Of a stretch of DNA of 64,000 bases, positions 21,817-30,312 are shown one piece after another. Under the pieces are notes generated by a model. That model saw only the letters and a program-made list of their open reading frames with translations, was not told where the DNA came from and ran no database searches. Position 1 is the first letter of the stretch. Each line of letters opens with the position of its first letter. The position numbers and the translations under genes were made by a program. The DNA comes from Desulfonatronum thioautotrophicum (GTDB taxonomy: Bacteria; Desulfobacterota; Desulfovibrionia; Desulfovibrionales; Desulfonatronaceae). The stretch lies in assembly GCF_000934745.1 (NCBI RefSeq), contig NZ_KN882169.1, positions 341,110 through 405,109 on the forward strand, read 5' to 3'.

Positions 21817-22275
21817 TTATTCCCCGGAACTGGCCAAAAGGCGAAGAATGTCCTTCTTGCCCACGACCCCGACAAGCTTGTCGTCCTCAAGCACGGGGAT
21901 GGTGTGGTATTTGTTGTCGACCATCAGGTCGGCCAGTTTGTTCACCGGAGTATCCGGTGTGACGCTGATCGGGTCAGCGGTCATGGCCTGGCTGACCTTG
22001 GTCGCGGCCATCTTGTCCACGGCCCGCTGGAGCTGGCTCAGGGAAGTCAGGGCGACAAACCCGCCCAGCAAGGTGAAGAACGAGGGCAGGGGGAATTCCC
22101 GTTGCTGGACCACGAGATCGCTCTGGCACAGCACGCCCACAAGCTTGCCCTGTTCATCCAGCACGGGTAGTCCGTTAAAGTCTTTTTCCAACAGGATCTT
22201 GGCCGCCGCGTTGACGTCCGTATCCGGAGTGACGGTGACCACGTCCCGGGTCATGATGTCCTTGGCTGTTCGCAT
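21817..22275 (-). CDS. CBS-pair domain protein
   Basis: A 152-residue protein made of two CBS domains: AKDIMTRDVVTVTPDTDVN at the start and VSQAMTADPISVTPDTPVN in the second half, each followed by the L-P-V-L / I-P-V-L core. A linker (PSFFTLLGGFVALTSLSQLQ) separates them. CBS pairs bind adenosyl nucleotides and usually regulate a partner; none is evident. AAGGAGCTTTCGAGGAGACGC precedes the ATG. Standalone CBS genes next to nnrD are common in Desulfovibrio-like genomes. Specific role unknown. Confidence 0.85.
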   Translation of the reverse strand: MRTAKDIMTRDVVTVTPDTDVNAAAKILLEKDFNGLPVLDEQGKLVGVLCQSDLVVQQREFPLPSFFTLLGGFVALTSLSQLQRAVDKMAATKVSQAMTADPISVTPDTPVNKLADLMVDNKYHTIPVLEDDKLVGVVGKKDILRLLASSGE

Positions 22276-22305
22276 CGTCTGCGTCTCCTCGAAAGCTCCT
22301 TCGGT

Positions 22306-23832
22306 TCAGTGCAGCACATGGGGTAAGATATCCGCTATTTCCCTGGCCAGGTTGCCCCGTCGGGGAAACCCCTCCTGTAACGCCGTTCCGGCCCGGCCGT
22401 GCCAATATACGGCGACGTTCGCGGCCGTCAACGGATCTAGGCCGGCGGCGAGCAAAGCGCCCAATATACCGCAAAGCACGTCGCCGGAACCACCAACCGC
22501 CAGGTTCTGGCAGGCAAACGGAGATACATACACGGCACCTTCACGGGAGGCAATGATCGTTCCCGCCCCCTTGAGCACCAGAACGACATTTTTTTCGCGA
22601 GCAAATTTTCTGGCTGTCCCGATTCGATCGGCCTGAACCTCAGCAATGGTTTGCCCGGTCAACATCGCCATTTCGCCTGGGTGCGGCGTCAAGATTGTAT
22701 CTGCGGGCAATAGACCAAATAGATCGGGATACCGGGCCAAGGTGTACAAAAAATCCGCATCGCCAACCAAAGGAGGGAGGTTTTTCTGAAGAAGAGCCCG
22801 GCAGAACTCCGCTAGGTTCGGTGTGCGGCCAAGGCCTGGGCCGAGAACCAGGGCATTGAAGCGGGGCAGCACTTCGGCAAGATCCTCGGCGCACTCCTGG
22901 CTCCAGGTAGTCCCTTCGCCAAGCGGCACAAGCATGACCTCCGGCCATCCGGCCTTGACTTCCGTGGTGAGCCTGGCTGGACAGGCAACGGAAGCGAGCC
23001 CCGCGCCGCAGCGCAGCGCGGCCAAAGCCGTAAGGAGGGGGGCACCGGTCAGACCGGGAGATCCGCCGGCAACCAGAACATGTCCGGCGGTACCCTTGTG
23101 CAGCAGATTGTCCGCTGGGGGAATGCGCTTCAGAATGCCATGCTCCAGGAGGTGCTGCCCAGGTGGTTGGTCCTGAATGACCCGGAAAGGGATGCCAATG
23201 TCCCGGGCCTGTTCCCGGCCGATATACGCCGCGGCTTCTGGTGCGGCCAAGCCAAGCTTGGTGGCTTGGAAACTGACCGTCGCCGTGGCCTTGACGGCAA
23301 TGGGCGAAGGCCGGCCCGTCAGTCCGTTCAGACCGGTGGGGATATCCAGAGCCAGGACGAAGACCCGATCAGGAAGCCGATTGATGTATTCGATCCACAG
23401 GCGATAGTCGTCCCGCAATTCTCCCTGGAACCCTGTGCCCAGCAAACCGTCCACCAGAATGTCCGGTGGCGAGAGATGGTCGATGTGCGTTTCCGGCAAG
23501 GGCACGAGAGGGAGCCGCAATCTGTTCAGCAGTTGCAGATGATAGGCGGCCGCTCCGGTGTAGGCCGCTGGCGATTTGACATGAAACGTGCTGGTCAAAG
23601 CGCCATGGTCAGCCAGAAGGCGGGCCAGGGCAAAGGCGTCACCTCCGTTGTTTCCGGGGCCGGCCAAAAGGACGACCTGTTTTCCGGCTACAGGACCATA
23701 CTCCCGCAGCACTACCGCCAAAGCGGCCCGGGCAGCGTTCTCCATGAGCAGTTCCTGAAGCAGGCCGTACTCTTGCTGGGCCGAATCATCCCAACGGGTC
23801 ATTTCTTCGGGGGTGGGCAGCGCACGGTACAT
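22306..23832 (-). CDS. nnrE/nnrD: Bifunctional NAD(P)H-hydrate epimerase / ADP-dependent dehydratase
   Basis: Repairs hydrated NAD(P)H: the N-terminal YjeF domain epimerises the R and S hydrates, and the C-terminal domain dehydrates S-NAD(P)HX with ADP. The 508-residue protein begins MYRALPTPEEMTRWDDSA with LLMENAARAA and LLAGPGNNGGDAFALARLL in the first half, and LVAGGSPGLTGAPLL, LTPHPGEMAMLTG and GGSGDVLCGILGALLAAG in the kinase-like second half. ATG 23832 has a good AGGAGATACCACC-type site; the frame is open further upstream but without one. Usually called nnr. Confidence 0.93.
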   Translation of the reverse strand: MYRALPTPEEMTRWDDSAQQEYGLLQELLMENAARAALAVVLREYGPVAGKQVVLLAGPGNNGGDAFALARLLADHGALTSTFHVKSPAAYTGAAAYHLQLLNRLRLPLVPLPETHIDHLSPPDILVDGLLGTGFQGELRDDYRLWIEYINRLPDRVFVLALDIPTGLNGLTGRPSPIAVKATATVSFQATKLGLAAPEAAAYIGREQARDIGIPFRVIQDQPPGQHLLEHGILKRIPPADNLLHKGTAGHVLVAGGSPGLTGAPLLTALAALRCGAGLASVACPARLTTEVKAGWPEVMLVPLGEGTTWSQECAEDLAEVLPRFNALVLGPGLGRTPNLAEFCRALLQKNLPPLVGDADFLYTLARYPDLFGLLPADTILTPHPGEMAMLTGQTIAEVQADRIGTARKFAREKNVVLVLKGAGTIIASREGAVYVSPFACQNLAVGGSGDVLCGILGALLAAGLDPLTAANVAVYWHGRAGTALQEGFPRRGNLAREIADILPHVLH

Positions 23833-24267
23833 GGTGGGTATCTCCTGAATGTTGCGGGAACGAATGGGCTTTTGAAAGACCAGTCGGGACAGCTTCGGCC
23901 GGCCTTGATGCTCTAAAACATCGATAACCGTTCTGGAAGGCAAAATACTTCCCAGTGCCTTTCCGGCTCACTGTGCCGAAAAAAAACTGGGTGAACAAGG
24001 TCAGCGCACATGCGGGAAAGGGCATTTTTTTATGCTCACCAATTTTTTCTTGCAAAGACGGCTGGCTTGCCATGTCCTGGGCAAATCAGTCATACCCAAG
24101 AGCACCTCATTCCTTTGTTCTAAATTTGTGTCGCGTTATTGCAAGGAAGACTGAAAAGAGACCTGCGCTTCAATGCATTTCCTCGAGTATGCTCTCGCGA
24201 TGGATTGAAACGGAACCAGGTGGATACTGGGCATAATGAGCCCCAGCAGACAATGAAGGAGAGACCC
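23833..24267. other. Divergent intergenic region between nnr and the Fe-S/FAD oxidoreductase gene
   Basis: 435 bases. Open frames here lack coding character. A T/A-rich block (24023-24052) and a GTGCC...GGCAC-like segment around 23950-23990 are seen, but no confident promoter or hairpin. It must hold the promoter of the 24-30 kb redox cluster. Confidence 0.4.
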
Positions 24268-26112
24268 ATGATTCCCGAGGATATCCGTCGCCAGGCCGCC
24301 CAGTGCCGGCATTACGCCATGTGCAAGATCGACTACCTGGGCACCGGCCTCTGCGCTTCCGGTGCGGAGCATCAGTATGTCAGCCATTTTCCCCAAGGGA
24401 GGATGGACCTCTGCGACGCTCTGGCCCGGAATGTGGTTCCCATCACCGAAGGACTGGTGGAAATCGCCGAATCCTGTAATTTATGCGGCATCTGCGACCG
24501 GCAGTGTTATTTCGTAACCGGGATGCGTCCGGTGGAGGTGATGAAAGCGCTGAAAAAGCATGTTCGCGAGTGGCTGGAACAGGGCAACACCCCTGTTGCT
24601 CCGCCTACTGATGCAGACCTGGATCGCCTGCGGGAGATCGTCGGTGGGCAATGGGCCACAAACGATCCGGCAATCCTGTTGACCTACGCCAACGATCCTT
24701 TTCCCCTGGCCGGGCCGAGGATGCCCCGTTTCGTGGTTCTGCCCGGAAACCGAGACGAGGTCGCGGCCGTGGTCCGCTATGCCAATGATCACGGGATTGC
24801 CTATGCGGTGCGGGGCAACGGCGGGAGCGTATTCGGTTTCGTGTTTACCGACGGACTGGTCCTGGACATGCACCGGATGAAGGGCATTGCCATTGATGCC
24901 GAGAACTGGATCGCCCTGGTCGAGCCGGGAGTAACCTCCTTTGAGCTGCAACAGGCAGCCGTGAAGCATGGCTTCCGGGTGAATACCGCCGAACCCGCGG
25001 CCACGGTCTGCGGGAACATCGTCTGTACCGGGCTGTTTTCCACCTGGTCCAACGCCTACGGGGTGAATGCGGACACCTTTGTGGACATGGAGTTCCTGAA
25101 CCGTGACGGCGAGGTTTTTCGACTGAGCGATCCCACGGCCCCCAATGTCTTCTGTTACGAGCATCAACCCACGTCGTCACCGGGCATCTGCACCCGGGCT
25201 TCCGTCCGGCTGCATCCGATGACGGACGACGAGGAGGGGATGCTCGTGCCTTTCACTGCATTCGATGATGCGGTATCGTTCGTCCGGGATCTCAGCCGGC
25301 GACGGATCGGACTGGCTCTGGGCGTGCTGGGTGGGCACTACCTGTCCACGTTCATGGCCCCGACCGCGTCCTTGGCCCTGCAGCTGCAATCCACATTGAG
25401 CGAAACCCTGGGGATGCGCTACGCGGTGTTCCTGGTCGGGGATCGGTTTGCCCGCGAAGCCGTGCGCTCCATGCGCCCAGCGGTCATCGATGCCGAACTG
25501 TTCCGGATGCTCCTGCTGGGCCTGCCGAATTTGACCGAGGGGGCCTGGCAGGATCTGGTTTCCGGCATGGGCGGTGATGAACCAGCCTATGAACTGCTGC
25601 TGCGGCCGGAAATGCGACCCGTGCTGGAGGCAATCCTGGGCCCGTCACCGGAAAACCTGGCCGGTGCCGTGGACGCGGATCTGCGTGACTTCTTCACTCA
25701 GCTGTACACCCGCCCGGAAATGACGGACATGGTCTGGCTGAACATGTTTCGGATTCTCAGCTCCCGGATGTCCCGGCACAAACACATGTTCGCCTTTCTG
25801 GTCTATGTGCCCATGGACCGTCCGGCCTTGATCCGGTCCATCTGTGATCGGCTGCGGGAAATCGCCGATGCCCAGGGTCTGGAAAACGATTTCGGCTTTC
25901 TGACCCCGCTGGATTTGGGCAAGCGGGGCATCCTGGAATACGACTACTACATCGACCACCAAAATCCGGAAGATGCGGAGCGGATCCGCCGGGCCGCCGC
26001 GGACTTTGAGCCGTATTTGGAAGAGATCAGCGTCACGATCAAGGGCGTGAAGTGGCTGAAAAACATTTTTTCCCAGGGTTGCGCCCGTAAAGAGGCTTTT
26101 TTGTACACATGA
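24268..26112 (+). CDS. FAD-linked oxidoreductase with N-terminal 4Fe-4S motif
   Basis: A 614-residue protein with a reversed version of the D-lactate/glycolate-dehydrogenase layout. The N-terminus has Cys13, 19, 29 and 49, then SCNLCGICDRQC (Cys70-x2-73-x2-76-x3-80), a typical 4Fe-4S motif. A PCMH-type FAD-binding domain follows: MPRFVVLPGNRDEVAAVVRY, VRGNGGSVFGFVFTDGLVLD, LVEPGVTSFELQQAA, then FAD-oxidase C-terminal sequence. It probably oxidises a 2-hydroxy acid or similar substrate and passes electrons through its cluster; the substrate is not known. Start ATG 24268 follows AAGGAGAGACCC. First gene of a four-gene plus-strand cluster. Confidence 0.8.
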   Translation: MIPEDIRRQAAQCRHYAMCKIDYLGTGLCASGAEHQYVSHFPQGRMDLCDALARNVVPITEGLVEIAESCNLCGICDRQCYFVTGMRPVEVMKALKKHVREWLEQGNTPVAPPTDADLDRLREIVGGQWATNDPAILLTYANDPFPLAGPRMPRFVVLPGNRDEVAAVVRYANDHGIAYAVRGNGGSVFGFVFTDGLVLDMHRMKGIAIDAENWIALVEPGVTSFELQQAAVKHGFRVNTAEPAATVCGNIVCTGLFSTWSNAYGVNADTFVDMEFLNRDGEVFRLSDPTAPNVFCYEHQPTSSPGICTRASVRLHPMTDDEEGMLVPFTAFDDAVSFVRDLSRRRIGLALGVLGGHYLSTFMAPTASLALQLQSTLSETLGMRYAVFLVGDRFAREAVRSMRPAVIDAELFRMLLLGLPNLTEGAWQDLVSGMGGDEPAYELLLRPEMRPVLEAILGPSPENLAGAVDADLRDFFTQLYTRPEMTDMVWLNMFRILSSRMSRHKHMFAFLVYVPMDRPALIRSICDRLREIADAQGLENDFGFLTPLDLGKRGILEYDYYIDHQNPEDAERIRRAAADFEPYLEEISVTIKGVKWLKNIFSQGCARKEAFLYT

Positions 26113-26152
26113 ATTGTGCTCGACCTGGATACCCAGGAAATGTGTGGCCCTG

Positions 26153-27415
26153 ATGGATCGTGATCCGCAGGGCATTACACTGGTCACCGGCGGTACGGGA
26201 TTTCTGGGCAGCCACCTTGTCGCGCGGTTTTTGGCCGAGGGACGACGCGTGGTGGTTCTGGCTCGAAACCGTGAGGGGATGTCGGCGGCACAACGCATGG
26301 ACCGGTTGCTGGATTGGTTTGAGGTGCCCCTGGATCAACGGCGGCGACTGGAAATTCTGGAGGCTGATCTGGAATTTCCGCAGGGCGGTTTGGATCCTGA
26401 TACAATCATGGACCTGCGAAACAATGTTGACGAATGCGTGCACTGCGCCTCGGATACCTCTTTTACTGTCGACAAAGGCGAGCAGGTTCAACGGGTCAAT
26501 GTCCAGGGTTTGGAAGTTCTTCTGGATCTCCTGGCCGGGAGTCGTTGTCGTCGGCTGCACCTGATCAGCACGGCCTATGTGGCCGGAAAGCGCATCGGAA
26601 GGTGCTCGGAAGATCTTTCACCCGAGTATGGCATTGGAGATGTTGCGAAAGATGGCCTGGACACCGCACGGTTCCACAACGTTTACGAGCAAAGTAAACA
26701 TCGGGCCGAGCAGGTTGCGATGCAACGCTGTGCTGCAAGCGACATGGGACTTACGGTTTATCGGCCCTCCATCGTCTACGGAGATTCCCGGACCGGACGT
26801 ACTCTGGCCTTTAACGCCCTGTATCATCCTGTCCGAGCCGTGCACTATTTCCGCCGGCTGTACACCGAGGACATCCTGCACAATGGCGGTCGCAGAGCCC
26901 AGGCCCTGGGCATTCACCTGGAAGCCGACAACACGCTGCACCTGCCGATCCGTGTTCTTGCCGGCGACGGGTGCGGTGTGAACCTGATACCGGTGGATTT
27001 TTTTCTGCGGGCCTTCCAGGCCATCCGGGACACATCCGTTCCGGACGGGGTGTTTCATATCGTCAACCCCCGAAACTCCTTCATCAGTGAAATCGTGGCC
27101 TTTACCAGCCGCTTTTTCCAGGTGACCGGCCTGCGGGCTTTGCCTGGGGAGGCTGATGCGCCGCGCAATGGCCTGGAACTGCTGTTTGATCGGCACGTCC
27201 AGGCCTATGGGGCCTATATGCGCGACGTCAGGGTCTTTGACCGCTCTCGGGCGGAGGCAGTGCTCAATCCGGTCGGCGTCGTCTGCCCCGCTTTTACCTA
27301 TGAGGTGTTTGCTGCGTGCATGCGCTTTGCCGTGGACGTAGACTGGGGACGCCGGCTCTGGAGCGACAACACCAAGTCCGTCACAGCTTCGGAGCAGGAA
27401 ACAGCCAGTTGCTGA
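26153..27415 (+). CDS. Extended SDR / NAD-binding reductase-epimerase (NAD_binding_4-like)
   Basis: A 420-residue Rossmann protein. It shows TLVTGGTGFLGSHLVARFL near the start (GxxGxxG cofactor site), a HCASDTSFTVD segment, LISTAYVAGKRIG, and the catalytic Y-x3-K as NVYEQSKHRAEQ. The pattern and the R-P-S-I-V-YGDSRTG stretch resemble the fatty-acyl-CoA-reductase-like (male-sterility) branch of SDRs, so reduction of an acyl or polyketide thioester or epimerisation of a sugar are both possible. ATG 26153 was chosen; its ribosome binding site is weak (GGAAATGTG). It follows the FAD oxidoreductase by 40 bases and precedes the methyltransferase gene. Confidence 0.75.
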   Translation: MDRDPQGITLVTGGTGFLGSHLVARFLAEGRRVVVLARNREGMSAAQRMDRLLDWFEVPLDQRRRLEILEADLEFPQGGLDPDTIMDLRNNVDECVHCASDTSFTVDKGEQVQRVNVQGLEVLLDLLAGSRCRRLHLISTAYVAGKRIGRCSEDLSPEYGIGDVAKDGLDTARFHNVYEQSKHRAEQVAMQRCAASDMGLTVYRPSIVYGDSRTGRTLAFNALYHPVRAVHYFRRLYTEDILHNGGRRAQALGIHLEADNTLHLPIRVLAGDGCGVNLIPVDFFLRAFQAIRDTSVPDGVFHIVNPRNSFISEIVAFTSRFFQVTGLRALPGEADAPRNGLELLFDRHVQAYGAYMRDVRVFDRSRAEAVLNPVGVVCPAFTYEVFAACMRFAVDVDWGRRLWSDNTKSVTASEQETASC

Positions 27416-27477
27416 CAGGCCTTTGCCGCGAGTGACGACTTTCAGCCAGTCCAAGCGTTTATTAAAAGGATCCATCA

Positions 27478-28224
27478 ATGCCCGGCCACGTTCCCTATGG
27501 GTATCGTTTCGTTGCTCCGGTGGAAAAACGAAACCTGGTGCTCGGCCATTTCGAGGCCATCGCCCAACGCTACGACCTGGCGGACACCCTGCTCAGCTGT
27601 GGATTGCATCACTTATGGCGTCGCCGGGCCATGCGCAGGCTGCATCTGCGACCCGGCGATCGTGTCCTGGACCTTTGCGGCGGTACCGGTGATTTTGCCT
27701 TACTCGCTGCGCGCATTGTTGGTCCGGCCGGGACCGTGGTGGTGTGTGATTTCAGCAGGGCGATGATGCATGTTGGTCGGGGCAGGGCAAAACGGGCCGG
27801 GATGGCAGAGCGCATTCACTGGATGCAGGGCGACGCGGAGCAGATGGGGTTTGCCGATCACTTCTTTGATGCGGTTATCGTCGGTTATGGTGTGCGCAAT
27901 TTTGTCTCACTGGAGAACGGAATGCGAGAGATTTCTCGGGTGATGCGGCCGGGCGGAAAATTTTTGGCCATGGAATTTTCCATTCCCACGTCTCCCTTGT
28001 TGCGTCGGCTGTACCACCTGTACTCGTTCCACCTCATGCCCCGGGCCGGACGGTTGATCACCGGAACCGACGCACCGTTTCGGTACCTGGCCGAGTCCAT
28101 CCGAGTCTTTCCCGAGCCGAAACAATTTCAGGCCCATCTTCTGGACTACGGCTTTCAAAATGCAGCGTACGAGCCCTTGTCCAGCGGCTTGGCCGTGCTG
28201 TATTCAGCCGCAACGCCTCAATAA
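27478..28224 (+). CDS. ubiE: UbiE/MenG-type quinone methyltransferase
   Basis: A 248-residue class I SAM methyltransferase. It contains HFEAIAQRYDLADTLLSCGL near the start, motif I VLDLCGGTGDFALLAA near 62-77, the UbiE signature GYGVRNFVSLENGMREISRV near 142-161, and PGGKFLAMEFSIP. Family members perform the last C-methylation of demethylmenaquinone or ubiquinone precursors in the cytoplasm. AAAAGGATCCATCA precedes the ATG. A menaquinone-making anaerobe would need this step, but the unusual neighbours leave a dedicated substrate possible. Confidence 0.8.
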   Translation: MPGHVPYGYRFVAPVEKRNLVLGHFEAIAQRYDLADTLLSCGLHHLWRRRAMRRLHLRPGDRVLDLCGGTGDFALLAARIVGPAGTVVVCDFSRAMMHVGRGRAKRAGMAERIHWMQGDAEQMGFADHFFDAVIVGYGVRNFVSLENGMREISRVMRPGGKFLAMEFSIPTSPLLRRLYHLYSFHLMPRAGRLITGTDAPFRYLAESIRVFPEPKQFQAHLLDYGFQNAAYEPLSSGLAVLYSAATPQ

Positions 28225-28229
28225 TTTGG

Positions 28230-28271
28230 CTTGTTCTTTCCAGCCACGCTGGTGTGGCTGGAAAGAACAAG
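28230..28271. repeat. Perfect 18-bp hairpin between ubiE and the molybdopterin gene
   Basis: CTTGTTCTTTCCAGCCAC (28230-28247) pairs exactly with 28254-28271 around the 6-base loop GCTGGT. It lies 5 bases after the ubiE stop codon and 38 before the next start. No T-run follows on either strand, so it is more likely an mRNA-stabilising or processing element, or a partial terminator, than a full intrinsic terminator. Confidence 0.6.
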
Positions 28272-28308
28272 TCAGGACACCCCACCAATCACCTGTACGG
28301 AAGATCAG

Positions 28309-30282
28309 ATGCCCGAAAAGACGTCACCAGTCATCACCGCCTGCATCCTGGACTGCCCGGACGCATGTTCCTTTCTGGTCGAGTCGGAAAACCGGACTAT
28401 CCGTGCAAATCCGGACCATCCCTTCACCAGGGGGTTCATCTGCCGGAAAGGGGCTCGATTATTCGAGCGCTTGGATGCTCCGGAGCGGATTACCAGGCCG
28501 CTGGTACGCAGAAAAGCCAAAAAAGGCCTGCACCGTGGGCAACAGATCGGCCCCGTTCCCGAGGGTTTTGAGCCGATTTCCTGGGACAATGCCCTGGAGC
28601 TTATCGCCGAAAAGCTGAATCGCCTGGCAAACCAGCCCGAAACTGTACTGCATGTGCGCGGCCACGGCTATCGAGGGGTCTTGGCCCAGGCCAGCCTGAA
28701 CTTTTTCGAGGCTTTGGGCGCGTCCACCACCCACGGCTCGCTGTGCGACGACGCAGGCATTGAAGCCTGCATTCGGGACTTTGGTGCCCTGGATCACAAC
28801 GATCCGCTGGACCTGCTCAATGCGGGCCGGATCGTGAATTGGGGCAAGGATTTGAAGCGTTCCTCACCGCATACCGGCTTGCTGGTCCACGAGGCCCGCA
28901 GGCAGGGGACGCCGGTGCTGACCATCTCGCCAGGTGGAGACGGCAGCGATGGATGGTCCGACCAGGTCCTGCGTATCCGTCCGGGCACGGATCGCTTTTT
29001 GGCGGCCTGGGTGATGCATCAGTTGGTGGCAAGGAATTGCGTAGCACGGGAGGTTGCCCAGGCTGTCGCCGGTTGGGAATTTTTTCGGGAACTTCTGCGG
29101 GATATGGACGCGGAGAGCCTGCTCCGGACGTGTGATGTGGATATCCGCCAAGCCGAGGAACTTCTGGAATGGTACACGCCCGGCAAGGCACCTGCCAATC
29201 CCACTGCCACGCTCATCGGTTGGGGGCTACAACGGTATCGCTTCGGCGGACAAAACGTCCGGTTCATCAATGCCCTGGCCATGCTCTCCGGGAATATCGG
29301 CCGTACTGGCGGCGGTGCGTATTTCAACATTGCTTCCGGTCGGAACCTGGGGCGATGGCGAGCTGCTTCACCAGGGCGGAGTGGTGTGCCCTCCAGGCGA
29401 TCTTTCCTCCTGCCGACATTGGCCTGGGATTTGGAATGGGCCGACCCGCCTTTGGAATTCATTTGGATCGACGGCCACAACGTGGTCAACCAGGTCCCGG
29501 ACAGTCCGGCCATGGCCAAGGCCCTGCAAAGGCCCTTCGTGGTCTGCGTGGATGCTTTTTTCAACGACACGGCTCGTTGCGCGGACGTGATCCTGCCGCC
29601 GGCGCTGATGCTGGAGCGTGAGGATATCGTCGGTTCCTGTCTGCATCATTTCGTGAACCATGCCGCGCAAGCCGTCCTGCCCAGAGACGAATGCCGCGCG
29701 GATTATGACATCCTGTGCGATCTGGGTGCACGACTGACGCCTCCGGTGTCTTTTCCGGAGCCGGAAAAGTGCCTTCAAACCGGCCTGTCTTTGCTGCAGA
29801 CGGACCTGGAATCATTCCGGGCCAGGGGATTTTCTGAAGCCCCGCATCCTTCAGTGGCCTTTGCCGGGCTGCGCTTCGCCCATCCTGACGGGTTGTACCG
29901 TGTTCCTGCTTCCCTGGATCCGGAACCAGACGATGATCCCGAGTACCCTCTCCGTTTGTTGTCCCTGGTTCGTGGCAGCTTCATGCATTCCCAAATACCT
30001 GAGAATGAGCAACAGGGCTTGCCCAGGGTCATGGTCTCTCCGGATAGCCCGGAATTCAGTGAGCTGGACCTGGCAGACTCGATCTATCTGGCCACACCCT
30101 TGGGGCGTATGGCTGTGCACGTCCAACTGGACGAAACCCTGCATCCCCAGGTCGTCCTGATTCGTCGCGATGGGTGGGTCAGCCTGGGCCACGGCCCCAA
30201 TGCGATCATCGAACCCCACGTCACGGACATGGGCGACTGTGCCGCGCTGTACAGTCAGTGCTGTCGGCTGGAAAACAGGTAA
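28309..30282 (+). CDS. Molybdopterin-dependent oxidoreductase, catalytic subunit, with 4Fe-4S motif
   Basis: A 657-residue member of the DMSO-reductase/formate-dehydrogenase superfamily (short, single-subunit type). The N-terminal cluster motif is Cys12-x3-16-x3-20-x24-45 (ACILDCPDACSF ... GFICRKG). HGSLCDDAG near 145 is in the region that ligands Mo or W, and GNIGRTGGGAYF, FIWIDGHNVVNQVPDS and VILPPALMLEREDIVGSC are typical of the domain. No Tat signal is seen, so it should act in the cytoplasm. No membrane or ferredoxin partner subunits follow; the FAD/Fe-S protein upstream may be the electron partner. Substrate unknown. Confidence 0.88.
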   Translation: MPEKTSPVITACILDCPDACSFLVESENRTIRANPDHPFTRGFICRKGARLFERLDAPERITRPLVRRKAKKGLHRGQQIGPVPEGFEPISWDNALELIAEKLNRLANQPETVLHVRGHGYRGVLAQASLNFFEALGASTTHGSLCDDAGIEACIRDFGALDHNDPLDLLNAGRIVNWGKDLKRSSPHTGLLVHEARRQGTPVLTISPGGDGSDGWSDQVLRIRPGTDRFLAAWVMHQLVARNCVAREVAQAVAGWEFFRELLRDMDAESLLRTCDVDIRQAEELLEWYTPGKAPANPTATLIGWGLQRYRFGGQNVRFINALAMLSGNIGRTGGGAYFNIASGRNLGRWRAASPGRSGVPSRRSFLLPTLAWDLEWADPPLEFIWIDGHNVVNQVPDSPAMAKALQRPFVVCVDAFFNDTARCADVILPPALMLEREDIVGSCLHHFVNHAAQAVLPRDECRADYDILCDLGARLTPPVSFPEPEKCLQTGLSLLQTDLESFRARGFSEAPHPSVAFAGLRFAHPDGLYRVPASLDPEPDDDPEYPLRLLSLVRGSFMHSQIPENEQQGLPRVMVSPDSPEFSELDLADSIYLATPLGRMAVHVQLDETLHPQVVLIRRDGWVSLGHGPNAIIEPHVTDMGDCAALYSQCCRLENR

Positions 30283-30312
30283 GAACGCGTTGGAGAGTCC
30301 GCGATCTCTAGG

